Source: an uncultured Lachnospiraceae bacterium
Lineage (GTDB): Bacteria; Bacillota_A; Clostridia; Lachnospirales; Lachnospiraceae
Assembly (NCBI GenBank): GCA_900556645.1
Contig: USPJ01000027.1
Location: 1 to 9,218, forward strand
DNA: 9,218 nt
Direction of reading: 5' to 3'
Part shown: positions 1 through 6,196 of the stretch, piece by piece
Position numbering within the stretch: the stretch's first letter is position 1
How the letters are laid out: every line of letters starts with the position of its first letter
The notes under the pieces: generated by a model
What the model saw: the letters and a program-made list of their open reading frames with translations, nothing else
What the model was told of the DNA's origin: nothing
Database searches by the model: none
Program-made: the position numbers and the translations under genes

Positions 1-672
1 GAGAATATTATTTTCATATAAGACCGTTAAAAATCTGCTTTCCTGTATCATAGATAACAGCATTTCTCCCCAACCCACATTTTGGAACAGGGTAAGCAAA
101 TAAAAGAAAAGCCATATGATGATAAGCCCCTGCAATAGCCCTGCAGCAACCCCCAGCGTTTTATTTACGCCTTTCAATATCGGTATCTTAGATACGATAT
201 CCAACATATCCTGTAAAAAATGCATGAGAATGGCACATATAATCAAAGCTGCAAAGAATGCAATTCCATAATTGATGAAATCTGCCATTTCCCTTGCCAT
301 CTCTTCATAAATCCCGCTTTTTTCTAAAGTGTAATCTGCACCTTTTTGGATTTTTCCGATTAAACTTTCCTCTATATGCTCCGGCAGCGTAATTCCGTAA
401 TTTTCTAATGCGGTTTCTTTTTCTTCACTTTCCTGAGCAATTTTCTCCTGCATCCGCTCTTTGACTTTTTCTTCACACTTTATCTGAATCTTTTGATATA
501 TCTGCGTGTTCTCTTTTAATACATTACTGATATACGGTGTTGCCCATGTCACGAATGCAATGGTTATAATAAGAGAAAACAGAGAGAATAAAACCCGCAG
601 CAAACCTTTCTGGTATCCCCGGATGGTATATGCCGCCAATATAACCAAAACAATTATTAATAACCAATTCAT
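1..672 (-). CDS. CvpA family membrane protein (3' end cut by window)
   Basis: This frame is open from an ATG at 670-672 to the window edge (224 codons, no stop), so its C-terminus is missing. It begins MNWLLIIVLVILAAYTIRGY and continues QKGLLRVLFSLFSLIITIAF, the layout of the CvpA (colicin V production) family: a first hydrophobic segment, a short basic G-x-x-x-G-like turn, and a second segment. Hydrophobic segments lie near residues 2-15, 27-45, 134-155 and 174-196. A long charged stretch (about 50-130, rich in Glu and Lys) sits between segments 2 and 3, probably as an extracytoplasmic or amphipathic insertion. The last visible residues (LYENN) resemble the usual end of the family, so little is probably lost. 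An AAGGA ribosome site lies about 10 nt upstream. It begins 16 nt after the DUF5711-like gene, so the two are co-transcribed. CvpA homologues affect envelope processes in several bacteria, but the molecular role here is unknown. Confidence 0.85.
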   Translation of the reverse strand, partial: MNWLLIIVLVILAAYTIRGYQKGLLRVLFSLFSLIITIAFVTWATPYISNVLKENTQIYQKIQIKCEEKVKERMQEKIAQESEEKETALENYGITLPEHIEESLIGKIQKGADYTLEKSGIYEEMAREMADFINYGIAFFAALIICAILMHFLQDMLDIVSKIPILKGVNKTLGVAAGLLQGLIIIWLFFYLLTLFQNVGWGEMLLSMIQESRFLTVLYENNIL

Positions 673-688
673 CTATCTGTTCCTTCTT

Positions 689-1894
689 TTATTTTAGTTT
701 TACTTTGTCTGTTTCTCCCTCTACAATAAACAGATACCTGCTGGATGTACTTCCCGGGAGAATTTTGTAAATGGATTTATCCCATGTCTCATGATATTTC
801 TCAACGCCCCGCAGAGTATAAATCGTACATTCATCGTCATTCAACAGACATATTTCATGATTGCTCAGAAATTCTGCCTTCCGGTATGTGGTGGAGAAGG
901 CTTTTTCTTTTACCATATTTCCACTGTTGTCATAGATTTTCATGCTGTATACTTCTGATTTCTCTTCATCTTTTCCACCGTCATTATCTAAAATCATGCC
1001 GATATATTTATCATCATAAAAAAGTGTTCTGAGCTGGCTTTTATATTCTATCTCTTTTTTTACTTCCGGTTTTTGAGAACAGTTGAAAACAATCAGCTTT
1101 TTATCCCCTGCTGCAATCATTTTATTATTGCTGACAAAATCAATTTGCGGAATAATCATATCAGAATAGGAACTGGTACCTACAACATTGTTAATCTTTT
1201 TTTGTCCCGAACCAAAATTATAAAAGGACAGGGTACATTTTACGTTTCCGTCTTTTACATCCAAAAAGGATACCGCCAGCTTTTCTCCGTCTTTGGATAA
1301 AGCAATGTCCAAAGGATACCCTGCTTTGTCTGCATAGGTTTTTCCATCTGCCAGTTCTTTTCCTGTTTTGTCATAAAGCTTTAGATAACCCACTCCGTCT
1401 TCTTCCATCAATACGGCTACCGTTCCCTGGTCTGCAATCTTAACCTGCAGAATCGGCTTTGTGGTTTCTATTTTTCCACAGCATCCGCTTTGATTTAATA
1501 TGTAAATCAAATTTCCTTTTTTATCACCAATCACCACATATTTTCCCGAAGTGTTCACAATGGGATTCAACATCTCATAGGTCTGGTTCCAGATAAGGTT
1601 ATTGGAAGTATCTGTATAAAAAGCTCCATCGTTGCTGTATTTTAAAATATTTCCATTAAACTCCAAAAAGGTGGTGGCCGCTGTATCAGGACGTTCCAGA
1701 CTGGATTTTACCACATGACTGTCATAGGTCCACATCTGAGAACAAATATATATAATCAACCATAAAACAAATGCAATCCCTGCTATCGTCCCCACTCTTT
1801 TAATAACGGTCAGACGATGCTCCCGGATTTTCTGTTCCAATTCTTCCATATTCATGGATACCGTTTGAAGTTTTGGTCTATTTGTTGCTGCCAT
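689..1894 (-). CDS. DUF5711-like membrane-anchored beta-propeller-type protein
   Basis: The protein has a basic, soluble N-terminus, one membrane segment (about residues 46-66 counted from the most upstream ATG at 1930, with a VLWLIIYIC core), and a long beta-rich external part to residue 413. The external part shows about seven repeats of short strands ending in turns such as GDKKGN, YDKTGKE, FGSGQKK and YDNSGNM, as in WD40/PQQ-type propellers. I recognise it as the DUF5711 family common in Lachnospiraceae; no biochemical function is known to me. The start is uncertain. The ATG at 1892-1894 gives MAATNRPK and lies 12 nt after an AAAAGGGG motif; a GTG at 1901-1903 is very close to that motif; the ATG at 1930 has no ribosome site. 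A Cys-Cys pair (about residues 150-151) falls in the external domain. It sits between the LysM gene (about 70 nt upstream) and the cvpA-like gene (16 nt downstream). Confidence 0.75.
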   Translation of the reverse strand: MAATNRPKLQTVSMNMEELEQKIREHRLTVIKRVGTIAGIAFVLWLIIYICSQMWTYDSHVVKSSLERPDTAATTFLEFNGNILKYSNDGAFYTDTSNNLIWNQTYEMLNPIVNTSGKYVVIGDKKGNLIYILNQSGCCGKIETTKPILQVKIADQGTVAVLMEEDGVGYLKLYDKTGKELADGKTYADKAGYPLDIALSKDGEKLAVSFLDVKDGNVKCTLSFYNFGSGQKKINNVVGTSSYSDMIIPQIDFVSNNKMIAAGDKKLIVFNCSQKPEVKKEIEYKSQLRTLFYDDKYIGMILDNDGGKDEEKSEVYSMKIYDNSGNMVKEKAFSTTYRKAEFLSNHEICLLNDDECTIYTLRGVEKYHETWDKSIYKILPGSTSSRYLFIVEGETDKVKLK

Positions 1895-1964
1895 ATTTGT
1901 CACGTTCCCCTTTTCTATACTACCAATCATATCATATATCGGTTTTCATGACACTAATTTTCTT

Positions 1965-3134
1965 TTACGGCAGAAGTAATTTTTGTCCGATGATAATGTT
2001 ATCGGCATTCTCAATGCTATTTATTTCTTTGATTTTTGCTACTCTGGATGTGTTTCCGTATATCTTTGTGCTAATGCTTTCTAAGGAATCTCCGCTCTGT
2101 ACCACATAATAGCCCTGTGCCAGAATTTGCTCTGCCTCAGTAGGTGCCGTCTGCTGTGTTTCTGCCGGCTGGGCATTTGTCTGCTGCGGAGCTTCCTCCT
2201 TTTGCTCCTGTGGCTGCTGAGCGGATGCCGGTACGCTTTCTTCCAATGGTTCCACATCTCCGTCTACGGTGGTTACCACAAGCTCCTCGTCATCTTTTTT
2301 ACTGTCCTGTTCCGTAAAGTTACCTGCTATCAGGGATACGGCTTCCTGAAGCTGCTCCATTTTCTCGTAGCTTCCGATACTGTTCACACCTATCACCAAT
2401 GTACTGAGTACCAGCAGAACACACGCTGCATATCCCAATTTGCTGAAATGCTTTTTGGCTCCTTCTTCCTCTATTTTTAATTTTTTCCGATAGCTTTTTG
2501 CCGCTTCATCAAAAAATACTTCTGTAACTTCCGATGGATTTTTTTTCTCGCGGTACTGTACCATATATTCCTGCATTTTGGGATTTTGCTCATAAAATAT
2601 GTAGTAGCCTTCTTTTCTTCTGAGGTTTCCCTTTTCATAAACATAGAAGTTTTCTTCTCTCTCCACCTCATCTAACAATAGAAGCAATGTATGTTCTTCT
2701 GGAAAATTACTTTTATGCAGCCGTTCTATTTCCGTGGTCAGTCTCGGTGGCATTCCTCCCATTTCCATACTCCAACCCAAAATCTGAAGAGACTTATCTG
2801 GGTCTTCATCATCAAAATAGTTTTTCATATCTTTATAGATACTGCCCCATATTTCTCCTGTGAACTGCGGCAACCCTTTTTCAAAGGAAATATTTTCTAC
2901 GCATAGGCTTCCTTTTACAAAATAGTAACGGACTCCTTCGTATTCCTCCTGCCTGCCCACCAGAATCCCGACTTTCATTCCGTCGTTTCTTTTTTCCTGA
3001 CTGCTGGGATGCAAAAAGGTGTATACAAAATCTTCCACGTAAATTCTATGGTCGCCGTTAGGGCTTCCGATTTGTCTTAGGTTTCTCGGTAAGGTTATCT
3101 TCTGCTTTTTTTCTTCCTGGATAATTTCTATCAT
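1965..3134 (-). CDS. LysM-domain single-pass membrane protein with MPN/JAB-like N-terminal domain
   Basis: I chose the ATG at 3132-3134 (389 aa) because an AAAGGGGG ribosome site precedes it by 5 nt. The in-frame ATG at 3174-3176 overlaps the likely -10 box and has no ribosome site. Domain order from this start: a globular alpha/beta region (about 28-195), a basic stretch (213-232), one membrane segment (233-253, core CVLLVLSTLVIGV), a Pro/Gln/Glu-rich linker (about 280-338), and a C-terminal LysM domain (341-389: YYVVQSGDSLESISTKIYG, ending IIIGQKLLLP). The charge pattern puts the N-terminal domain in the cytoplasm and LysM outside, where it should bind peptidoglycan. The N-terminal region resembles the MPN/JAB fold: a VGILVG strand, then ILGWSMEMGG, then a helix and LLLLLDEVE. 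The metal-binding His-x-His of JAMM proteases is absent, so it is probably not a peptidase. The MPN assignment is my pattern reading; the LysM and membrane calls are firm. Confidence 0.85.
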   Translation of the reverse strand: MIEIIQEEKKQKITLPRNLRQIGSPNGDHRIYVEDFVYTFLHPSSQEKRNDGMKVGILVGRQEEYEGVRYYFVKGSLCVENISFEKGLPQFTGEIWGSIYKDMKNYFDDEDPDKSLQILGWSMEMGGMPPRLTTEIERLHKSNFPEEHTLLLLLDEVEREENFYVYEKGNLRRKEGYYIFYEQNPKMQEYMVQYREKKNPSEVTEVFFDEAAKSYRKKLKIEEEGAKKHFSKLGYAACVLLVLSTLVIGVNSIGSYEKMEQLQEAVSLIAGNFTEQDSKKDDEELVVTTVDGDVEPLEESVPASAQQPQEQKEEAPQQTNAQPAETQQTAPTEAEQILAQGYYVVQSGDSLESISTKIYGNTSRVAKIKEINSIENADNIIIGQKLLLP

Positions 3135-3139
3135 AGTTA

Positions 3140-3147
3140 CCCCCTTT
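3140..3147 (-). promoter_or_regulatory. Ribosome binding site fixing the LysM-protein start
   Basis: AAAGGGGG on the minus strand lies 5 nt before the ATG at 3132-3134. No comparable site precedes the upstream in-frame ATG at 3174-3176, which supports the shorter protein. Confidence 0.7.
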
Positions 3148-3171
3148 GCCTGTGGCAGTAATTTTAAGGCT

Positions 3172-3180
3172 ATCATAGCA
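3172..3180 (-). promoter_or_regulatory. Probable extended -10 promoter of the LysM-DUF5711-cvpA cluster
   Basis: The minus strand reads TGC-TATGAT, matching the extended -10 pattern TGnTATAAT at all but one position of the hexamer. No good -35 box lies 16-18 bp upstream, as is common for extended -10 promoters. Transcription would start near 3165, giving a leader of about 30 nt before the chosen ATG. The site is downstream of the transketolase terminator, where a new promoter is expected. Confidence 0.5.
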
Positions 3181-3245
3181 TATTCTTATTTCAGTTTTTG
3201 ACGGCTTATGTCAGGGGTTCAAATTTTCTTTTGACACAGGCATAC

Positions 3246-3277
3246 AAAAAAACCGTTCCTTTGACAGAACGGTTTTT
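3246..3277 (-). terminator. Rho-independent terminator of the transketolase operon
   Basis: On the minus strand, A5-CCGTTC, an 8-nt loop (TGTCAAAG) and GAACGG are followed by seven T. The stem extends through A-T pairs on both sides. It begins about 20 nt after the stop codon of the transketolase C-subunit. The flanking A and T runs would also let it work on the plus strand, but no plus-strand gene runs into it. Confidence 0.9.
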
Positions 3278-3297
3278 CTCTGGTTTTCTTTTTTCTG

Positions 3298-4239
3298 TTA
3301 TTTTGTAAATGCTTTCACCTTTTTGTAGATGCTTTCTGCGTCCAGTCCGTATTTCTTAATCAGCTCTACTGCCGGACCTGATTCGCCAAATACATCGTTA
3401 ATTCCAATTTTCATCATCTGTGTCGGTGCTTTTTCCACCAAAACATCTGCAACAGCACTTCCCAGACCACCGATAATAGAGTGTTCCTCTACTGTTACGA
3501 CTTTTCCGGTCTTCTTGGCTGAGGAAGCTACCAGTTCTTCATCGATTGGTTTGATGGTATGGATGTTAATGACTTCCGCATCAATTCCATCTGCCTCTAA
3601 CATTTTTGCCGCTTCTATGGTTTCGTATACACAAAGTCCTGTGGTAAAGATACTTACGTCTTTTCCTTCTCTTAATACAACGCCTTTTCCCATCTCGAAC
3701 TGATAGGTTTCTTCATCGTTAAAAACAGGCACTGCCAGACGTCCGAAACGAAGATATACCGGTCCCTCATATTCAAATGCTGCTTTGACTGCTGCCTTTG
3801 CCTCTACATAGTCACAAGGATTGATAACTACCATTCCCGGAATGGTACGCATTAAGGCAATGTCCTCATTACACTGATGAGTCGCTCCGTCCTCGCCTAC
3901 AGAAATTCCTGCGTGGCTGGCTCCGATTTTTACATTCATATGAGGATAACCGATGGAATTACGTACCTGCTCATAGGCACGTCCCGCCGCAAACATTGCA
4001 AAGGAACTTATAAACGGCACTTTTCCACAGGTAGCCAGTCCCGCTGCGATTCCTGCCATATTCGCCTCTGCGATTCCACAGTCAATATGACGCTCCGGGT
4101 ACACATCACGGAATTTTTTGGTGTAGGTGGCTGCCGCTAAATCTGCATCCAATACCACCAGATTTTCATGCTCTTTTCCCAGCTCTAACAATGCATCTGC
4201 ATAGCCCACTCTGGTTGCAACTTTCTTTACTTCTGACAT
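3298..4239 (-). CDS. Transketolase, C-terminal subunit
   Basis: This 313-aa protein carries the pyrimidine-binding domain (about residues 1-175) and the C-terminal transketolase domain (about 185-313). With the N-terminal subunit it should form the thiamine-diphosphate enzyme that moves two-carbon ketol units between sugar phosphates in the non-oxidative pentose phosphate pathway, in the cytoplasm. The visible signature is DCGIAEANMAG, whose Glu58 is the expected cofactor-activating glutamate, followed by GEDGATHQ (115-122) in the pyrimidine domain. VEEHSIIGGLGSAV (250-263) and GESGP (285-289) belong to the C-terminal domain. Its ATG overlaps the end of the N-subunit gene by 13 nt, and an AGGTGA motif inside that gene serves as ribosome site, so translation is probably coupled. 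A strong terminator follows. Split transketolases are usual in Clostridia and archaea. A 1-deoxyxylulose-phosphate synthase is excluded by the split form and sequence pattern. Confidence 0.95.
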   Translation of the reverse strand: MSEVKKVATRVGYADALLELGKEHENLVVLDADLAAATYTKKFRDVYPERHIDCGIAEANMAGIAAGLATCGKVPFISSFAMFAAGRAYEQVRNSIGYPHMNVKIGASHAGISVGEDGATHQCNEDIALMRTIPGMVVINPCDYVEAKAAVKAAFEYEGPVYLRFGRLAVPVFNDEETYQFEMGKGVVLREGKDVSIFTTGLCVYETIEAAKMLEADGIDAEVINIHTIKPIDEELVASSAKKTGKVVTVEEHSIIGGLGSAVADVLVEKAPTQMMKIGINDVFGESGPAVELIKKYGLDAESIYKKVKAFTK

Positions 4240-5063
4240 AATGCTTCACCTGCTTTCTCCAAATCTTCCATTGCCACTGCAAACTGCTCGTCATTAGGTG
4301 CTGCACCATGCCAATTTGCCGCATTCTCCATAAAGGATACGCCTTTTCCTTTTACGGTTTTTGCAATAATTGCCGTCGGCATGCCCTTGGTTTCCCTTGC
4401 TTCCTTGAATGCCCGATCTATCTCTTCAAAATCATTTCCATCTATGGTAATGGTATGGAAGTGAAATGCTTCAAACTTTTTATCAATAGGATTTGGATCG
4501 CAAACCTCTGCCACCGGACCGTCAATCTGAAGACCGTTGAAGTCCACAATAACCACCAAGTTGTCCAACTTGCGGAAACCTGCCATCATGGCCGCCTCCC
4601 AAATCTGTCCCTCCTGAATCTCTCCATCTCCACAGAGAGCATAGACACGGTAATCCTTCTTGTCCATTTTTCCGGCAATTGCCATTCCCACTGCCGTCGA
4701 CAGGCCCTGTCCTAAAGAACCGCTGGACATATCTACGCCCGGTGTACCTTTCATGTCAGGATGTCCCTGAAGATAAGAACCCACATGACGAAGGGTGGTC
4801 AAATCCTCTACCGGGAAAAATCCTCTATGTGCCAATGTAGCATACAGTCCCGGTGCAACATGACCCTTAGATAATACAAAACGGTCTCTGTCTTCCATCT
4901 TCGGATTCTTTGGATCTACGTTCATTTCCTCAAAGTAAAGATAAGTAAAAATATCTGCCGCTGACAGTGAACCGCCCGGATGACCGGATTTTGCACTGTG
5001 AACAGAAGCAATGATACCTTTACGTATTTCGTTTGCCTGTTTCTGCAATTCTAGTGTGTTCAT
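4227..5063 (-). CDS. Transketolase, N-terminal (thiamine diphosphate-binding) subunit
   Basis: The protein (278 aa from the chosen ATG at 5061-5063) is the PP-binding half of a split transketolase. Visible motifs are SGHPGGS (26-32), SKGH (65-68), the thiamine diphosphate/metal motif starting GDGEIQEG (145-152) with Asn176 about 30 residues after GDG, and WHG (251-253). Together with the downstream C-subunit it totals about 590 residues, somewhat shorter than single-chain transketolases (about 620-670). An in-frame ATG at 5088-5090 would add nine residues (MQGKGRGEK), but these codons are the ribosome binding region itself (GAGGAG five bases before 5063), so I reject it. The gene follows recR by about 75 nt without an obvious terminator. 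It may be read through from the pfkA-dnaX cluster or start from a promoter I could not identify. Confidence 0.95.
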   Translation of the reverse strand: MNTLELQKQANEIRKGIIASVHSAKSGHPGGSLSAADIFTYLYFEEMNVDPKNPKMEDRDRFVLSKGHVAPGLYATLAHRGFFPVEDLTTLRHVGSYLQGHPDMKGTPGVDMSSGSLGQGLSTAVGMAIAGKMDKKDYRVYALCGDGEIQEGQIWEAAMMAGFRKLDNLVVIVDFNGLQIDGPVAEVCDPNPIDKKFEAFHFHTITIDGNDFEEIDRAFKEARETKGMPTAIIAKTVKGKGVSFMENAANWHGAAPNDEQFAVAMEDLEKAGEALCQK

Positions 5064-5068
5064 TTTTT

Positions 5069-5074
5069 CTCCTC
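5069..5074 (-). promoter_or_regulatory. Ribosome binding site deciding the transketolase N-subunit start
   Basis: GAGGAG followed by five A and then ATG (5061-5063) on the minus strand. This near-ideal site lies inside what would be coding sequence if the ATG at 5088-5090 were used, so it favours the shorter product. Confidence 0.8.
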
Positions 5075-5138
5075 TTCCTTTTCCCTGCATAGGCTCCCTC
5101 CAGGGAATACCATTCGGCAGGTATAATGTCTAATCATA

Positions 5139-5735
5139 TTATAACTCTACTCTGCCCTCCAATGCTCGAAGTAAAGTAACCTCATCAATATATTCTAAAT
5201 CTCCTCCTACCGGGACACCGCTGGCAATTCTGGAAACCTTAATCCCTGTGGGTTTTATCAGTTTACTGATATACATAGCGGTTGTCTCGCCTTCCAAACT
5301 GGAATTCGTTGCTATTATAACCTCTTCTACCTCTTCTTGCAACCTTTGCATTAATTCCTTTAACCGGATATCTCCCGGTCCAATTCCCAGCATTGGTGAA
5401 ATTGCCCCGTGAAGTACGTGATATACTCCCTCGTATTTTCCTGTTTTTTCATATGCCGCCAAATCTCTGGTGTTCTCCACCACCATAATCTGCTTATCGT
5501 CCCTTTTGGGATTGCTGCAAATCGGGCAAATCTCCTGATCGGTCAGCGTAAAGCATTGTTTACAGTAACGGACATTCTTTTTTGCTTCTAATATAGAAGA
5601 AGATAATTCTTCCACATTCTCCAGCGACATATTTAAAATGTGAAAAGCCAGTCTCTGTGCTGTTTTTGCACCGATATCAGGCAGTCTTGATAATTCTTCG
5701 ATCAGTTTACTGATCTGACTGCTGTAATAATCCAT
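5139..5735 (-). CDS. recR: Recombination mediator protein RecR
   Basis: This 198-aa protein has the full RecR layout. A helix-hairpin-helix DNA-binding region lies at about residues 8-35 ([20 protein letters not shown]). A four-cysteine zinc finger follows (Cys58, Cys61, Cys70, Cys73). The Toprim domain has Glu87 and Asp91 in VVENTRD, and [11 protein letters not shown] at 143-153. The C-terminal segment is [18 protein letters not shown] (171-188). RecR works with RecO and RecF to load RecA onto gapped DNA during recombinational repair. The length matches the family. It has a strong AAAGGAG ribosome site about 6 nt before the ATG. It follows ybaB after an 89-nt spacer that holds a perfect inverted repeat. 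The dnaX-ybaB-recR order is one of the most conserved bacterial gene neighbourhoods. Confidence 0.97.
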   Translation of the reverse strand: MDYYSSQISKLIEELSRLPDIGAKTAQRLAFHILNMSLENVEELSSSILEAKKNVRYCKQCFTLTDQEICPICSNPKRDDKQIMVVENTRDLAAYEKTGKYEGVYHVLHGAISPMLGIGPGDIRLKELMQRLQEEVEEVIIATNSSLEGETTAMYISKLIKPTGIKVSRIASGVPVGGDLEYIDEVTLLRALEGRVEL

Positions 5736-5797
5736 GACTTCTCCTTTTGTTCAGAAAAGTTTTGCGAATCTTCGCTGTATGTAACAACATAAAATCG

Positions 5798-5817
5798 GGG
5801 TTTGCCTCTGCAAACCC
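5798..5817 (-). repeat. Perfect inverted repeat between ybaB and recR
   Basis: GGGTTTGC, a 4-nt loop and GCAAACCC form an 8-bp perfect stem, starting 7 nt after the ybaB stop codon. On the minus strand it is followed by CGATTTTATG, only four T after a 3-nt offset, so it would be a weak terminator at best. It may reduce read-through into recR or protect or process the mRNA between the two genes. The hairpin is seen directly; its role is inference. Confidence 0.6.
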
Positions 5818-5824
5818 TAATCAT

Positions 5825-6178
5825 TTAAAACGGAAATCCTCCGCCCATTCCTCCCAGTCCTCCGGTGATTTTGGACATGGACTGTGTGGACATTTCTTCG
5901 ATTTCACGGAAAGCTTCGTTGGTGGCTGCCATAATTAAATCCTCCAACATTTCCACATCATCCGGATCTACTGCCTCCGGGTCAATCTTTACCTTGGTAA
6001 CCTCACGTTTTCCCGATACGGTAACCTCTACCACTCCGCCGCCTGCAGATGCAGTTGCTTCTTTTTCCTGAAGCTCTTTGGTCGCTTCCTCCATCTGTCT
6101 TTGCATTTTCTGTGCCTGCTTCATAAGGTTATTCATGTTTCCCGGCATTCCTCCTGGAAATCCGCCTTTTTTTGCCAT
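5825..6178 (-). CDS. ybaB: YbaB/EbfC family nucleoid-associated protein
   Basis: This 117-aa protein matches the small YbaB/EbfC family, dimeric proteins that bind DNA and are encoded between dnaX and recR in most bacteria. A Lys/Gln/Glu-rich helix (about 16-43, NLMKQAQKMQRQMEEATKEL) is followed by a three-strand sheet beginning at about residue 46 (VVEVTVSGKREVTKVKIDPE) and a C-terminal helix (about 77-101). Both ends carry Gly/Met/Phe-rich tails (GGFPGGMPGNM near the start, GGLGGMGGGFPF at the end), probably disordered and typical of Clostridia versions. An AGGAGG ribosome site precedes the ATG. The gap to dnaX is only 18 nt, so both are on one transcript. The exact cellular role in this group is not settled; a nucleoid or replication-linked function is the family-based expectation. 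Confidence 0.95.
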   Translation of the reverse strand: MAKKGGFPGGMPGNMNNLMKQAQKMQRQMEEATKELQEKEATASAGGGVVEVTVSGKREVTKVKIDPEAVDPDDVEMLEDLIMAATNEAFREIEEMSTQSMSKITGGLGGMGGGFPF

Positions 6179-6196
6179 TTCCTTTTCCTCCTGCTT

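Noticed and set aside
3135..3176. Upstream ATG for the LysM protein (14 extra residues)
   Set aside because: It overlaps the probable -10 box, has no ribosome site, and a strong site precedes the ATG at 3132-3134.
5061..5090. Upstream ATG for the transketolase N-subunit (nine extra residues)
   Set aside because: The extra codons are the purine-rich ribosome binding sequence of the ATG at 5061-5063, and family members start near that Met.
5091..5145. Possible promoter for the transketolase genes (TATAAT at 5138-5143 on the minus strand)
   Set aside because: The hexamer overlaps the recR stop codon, and no acceptable -35 box lies 16-18 bp upstream; a TTAGAC/TATTCC pair further down is also weak. 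I cannot tell read-through from a separate promoter.
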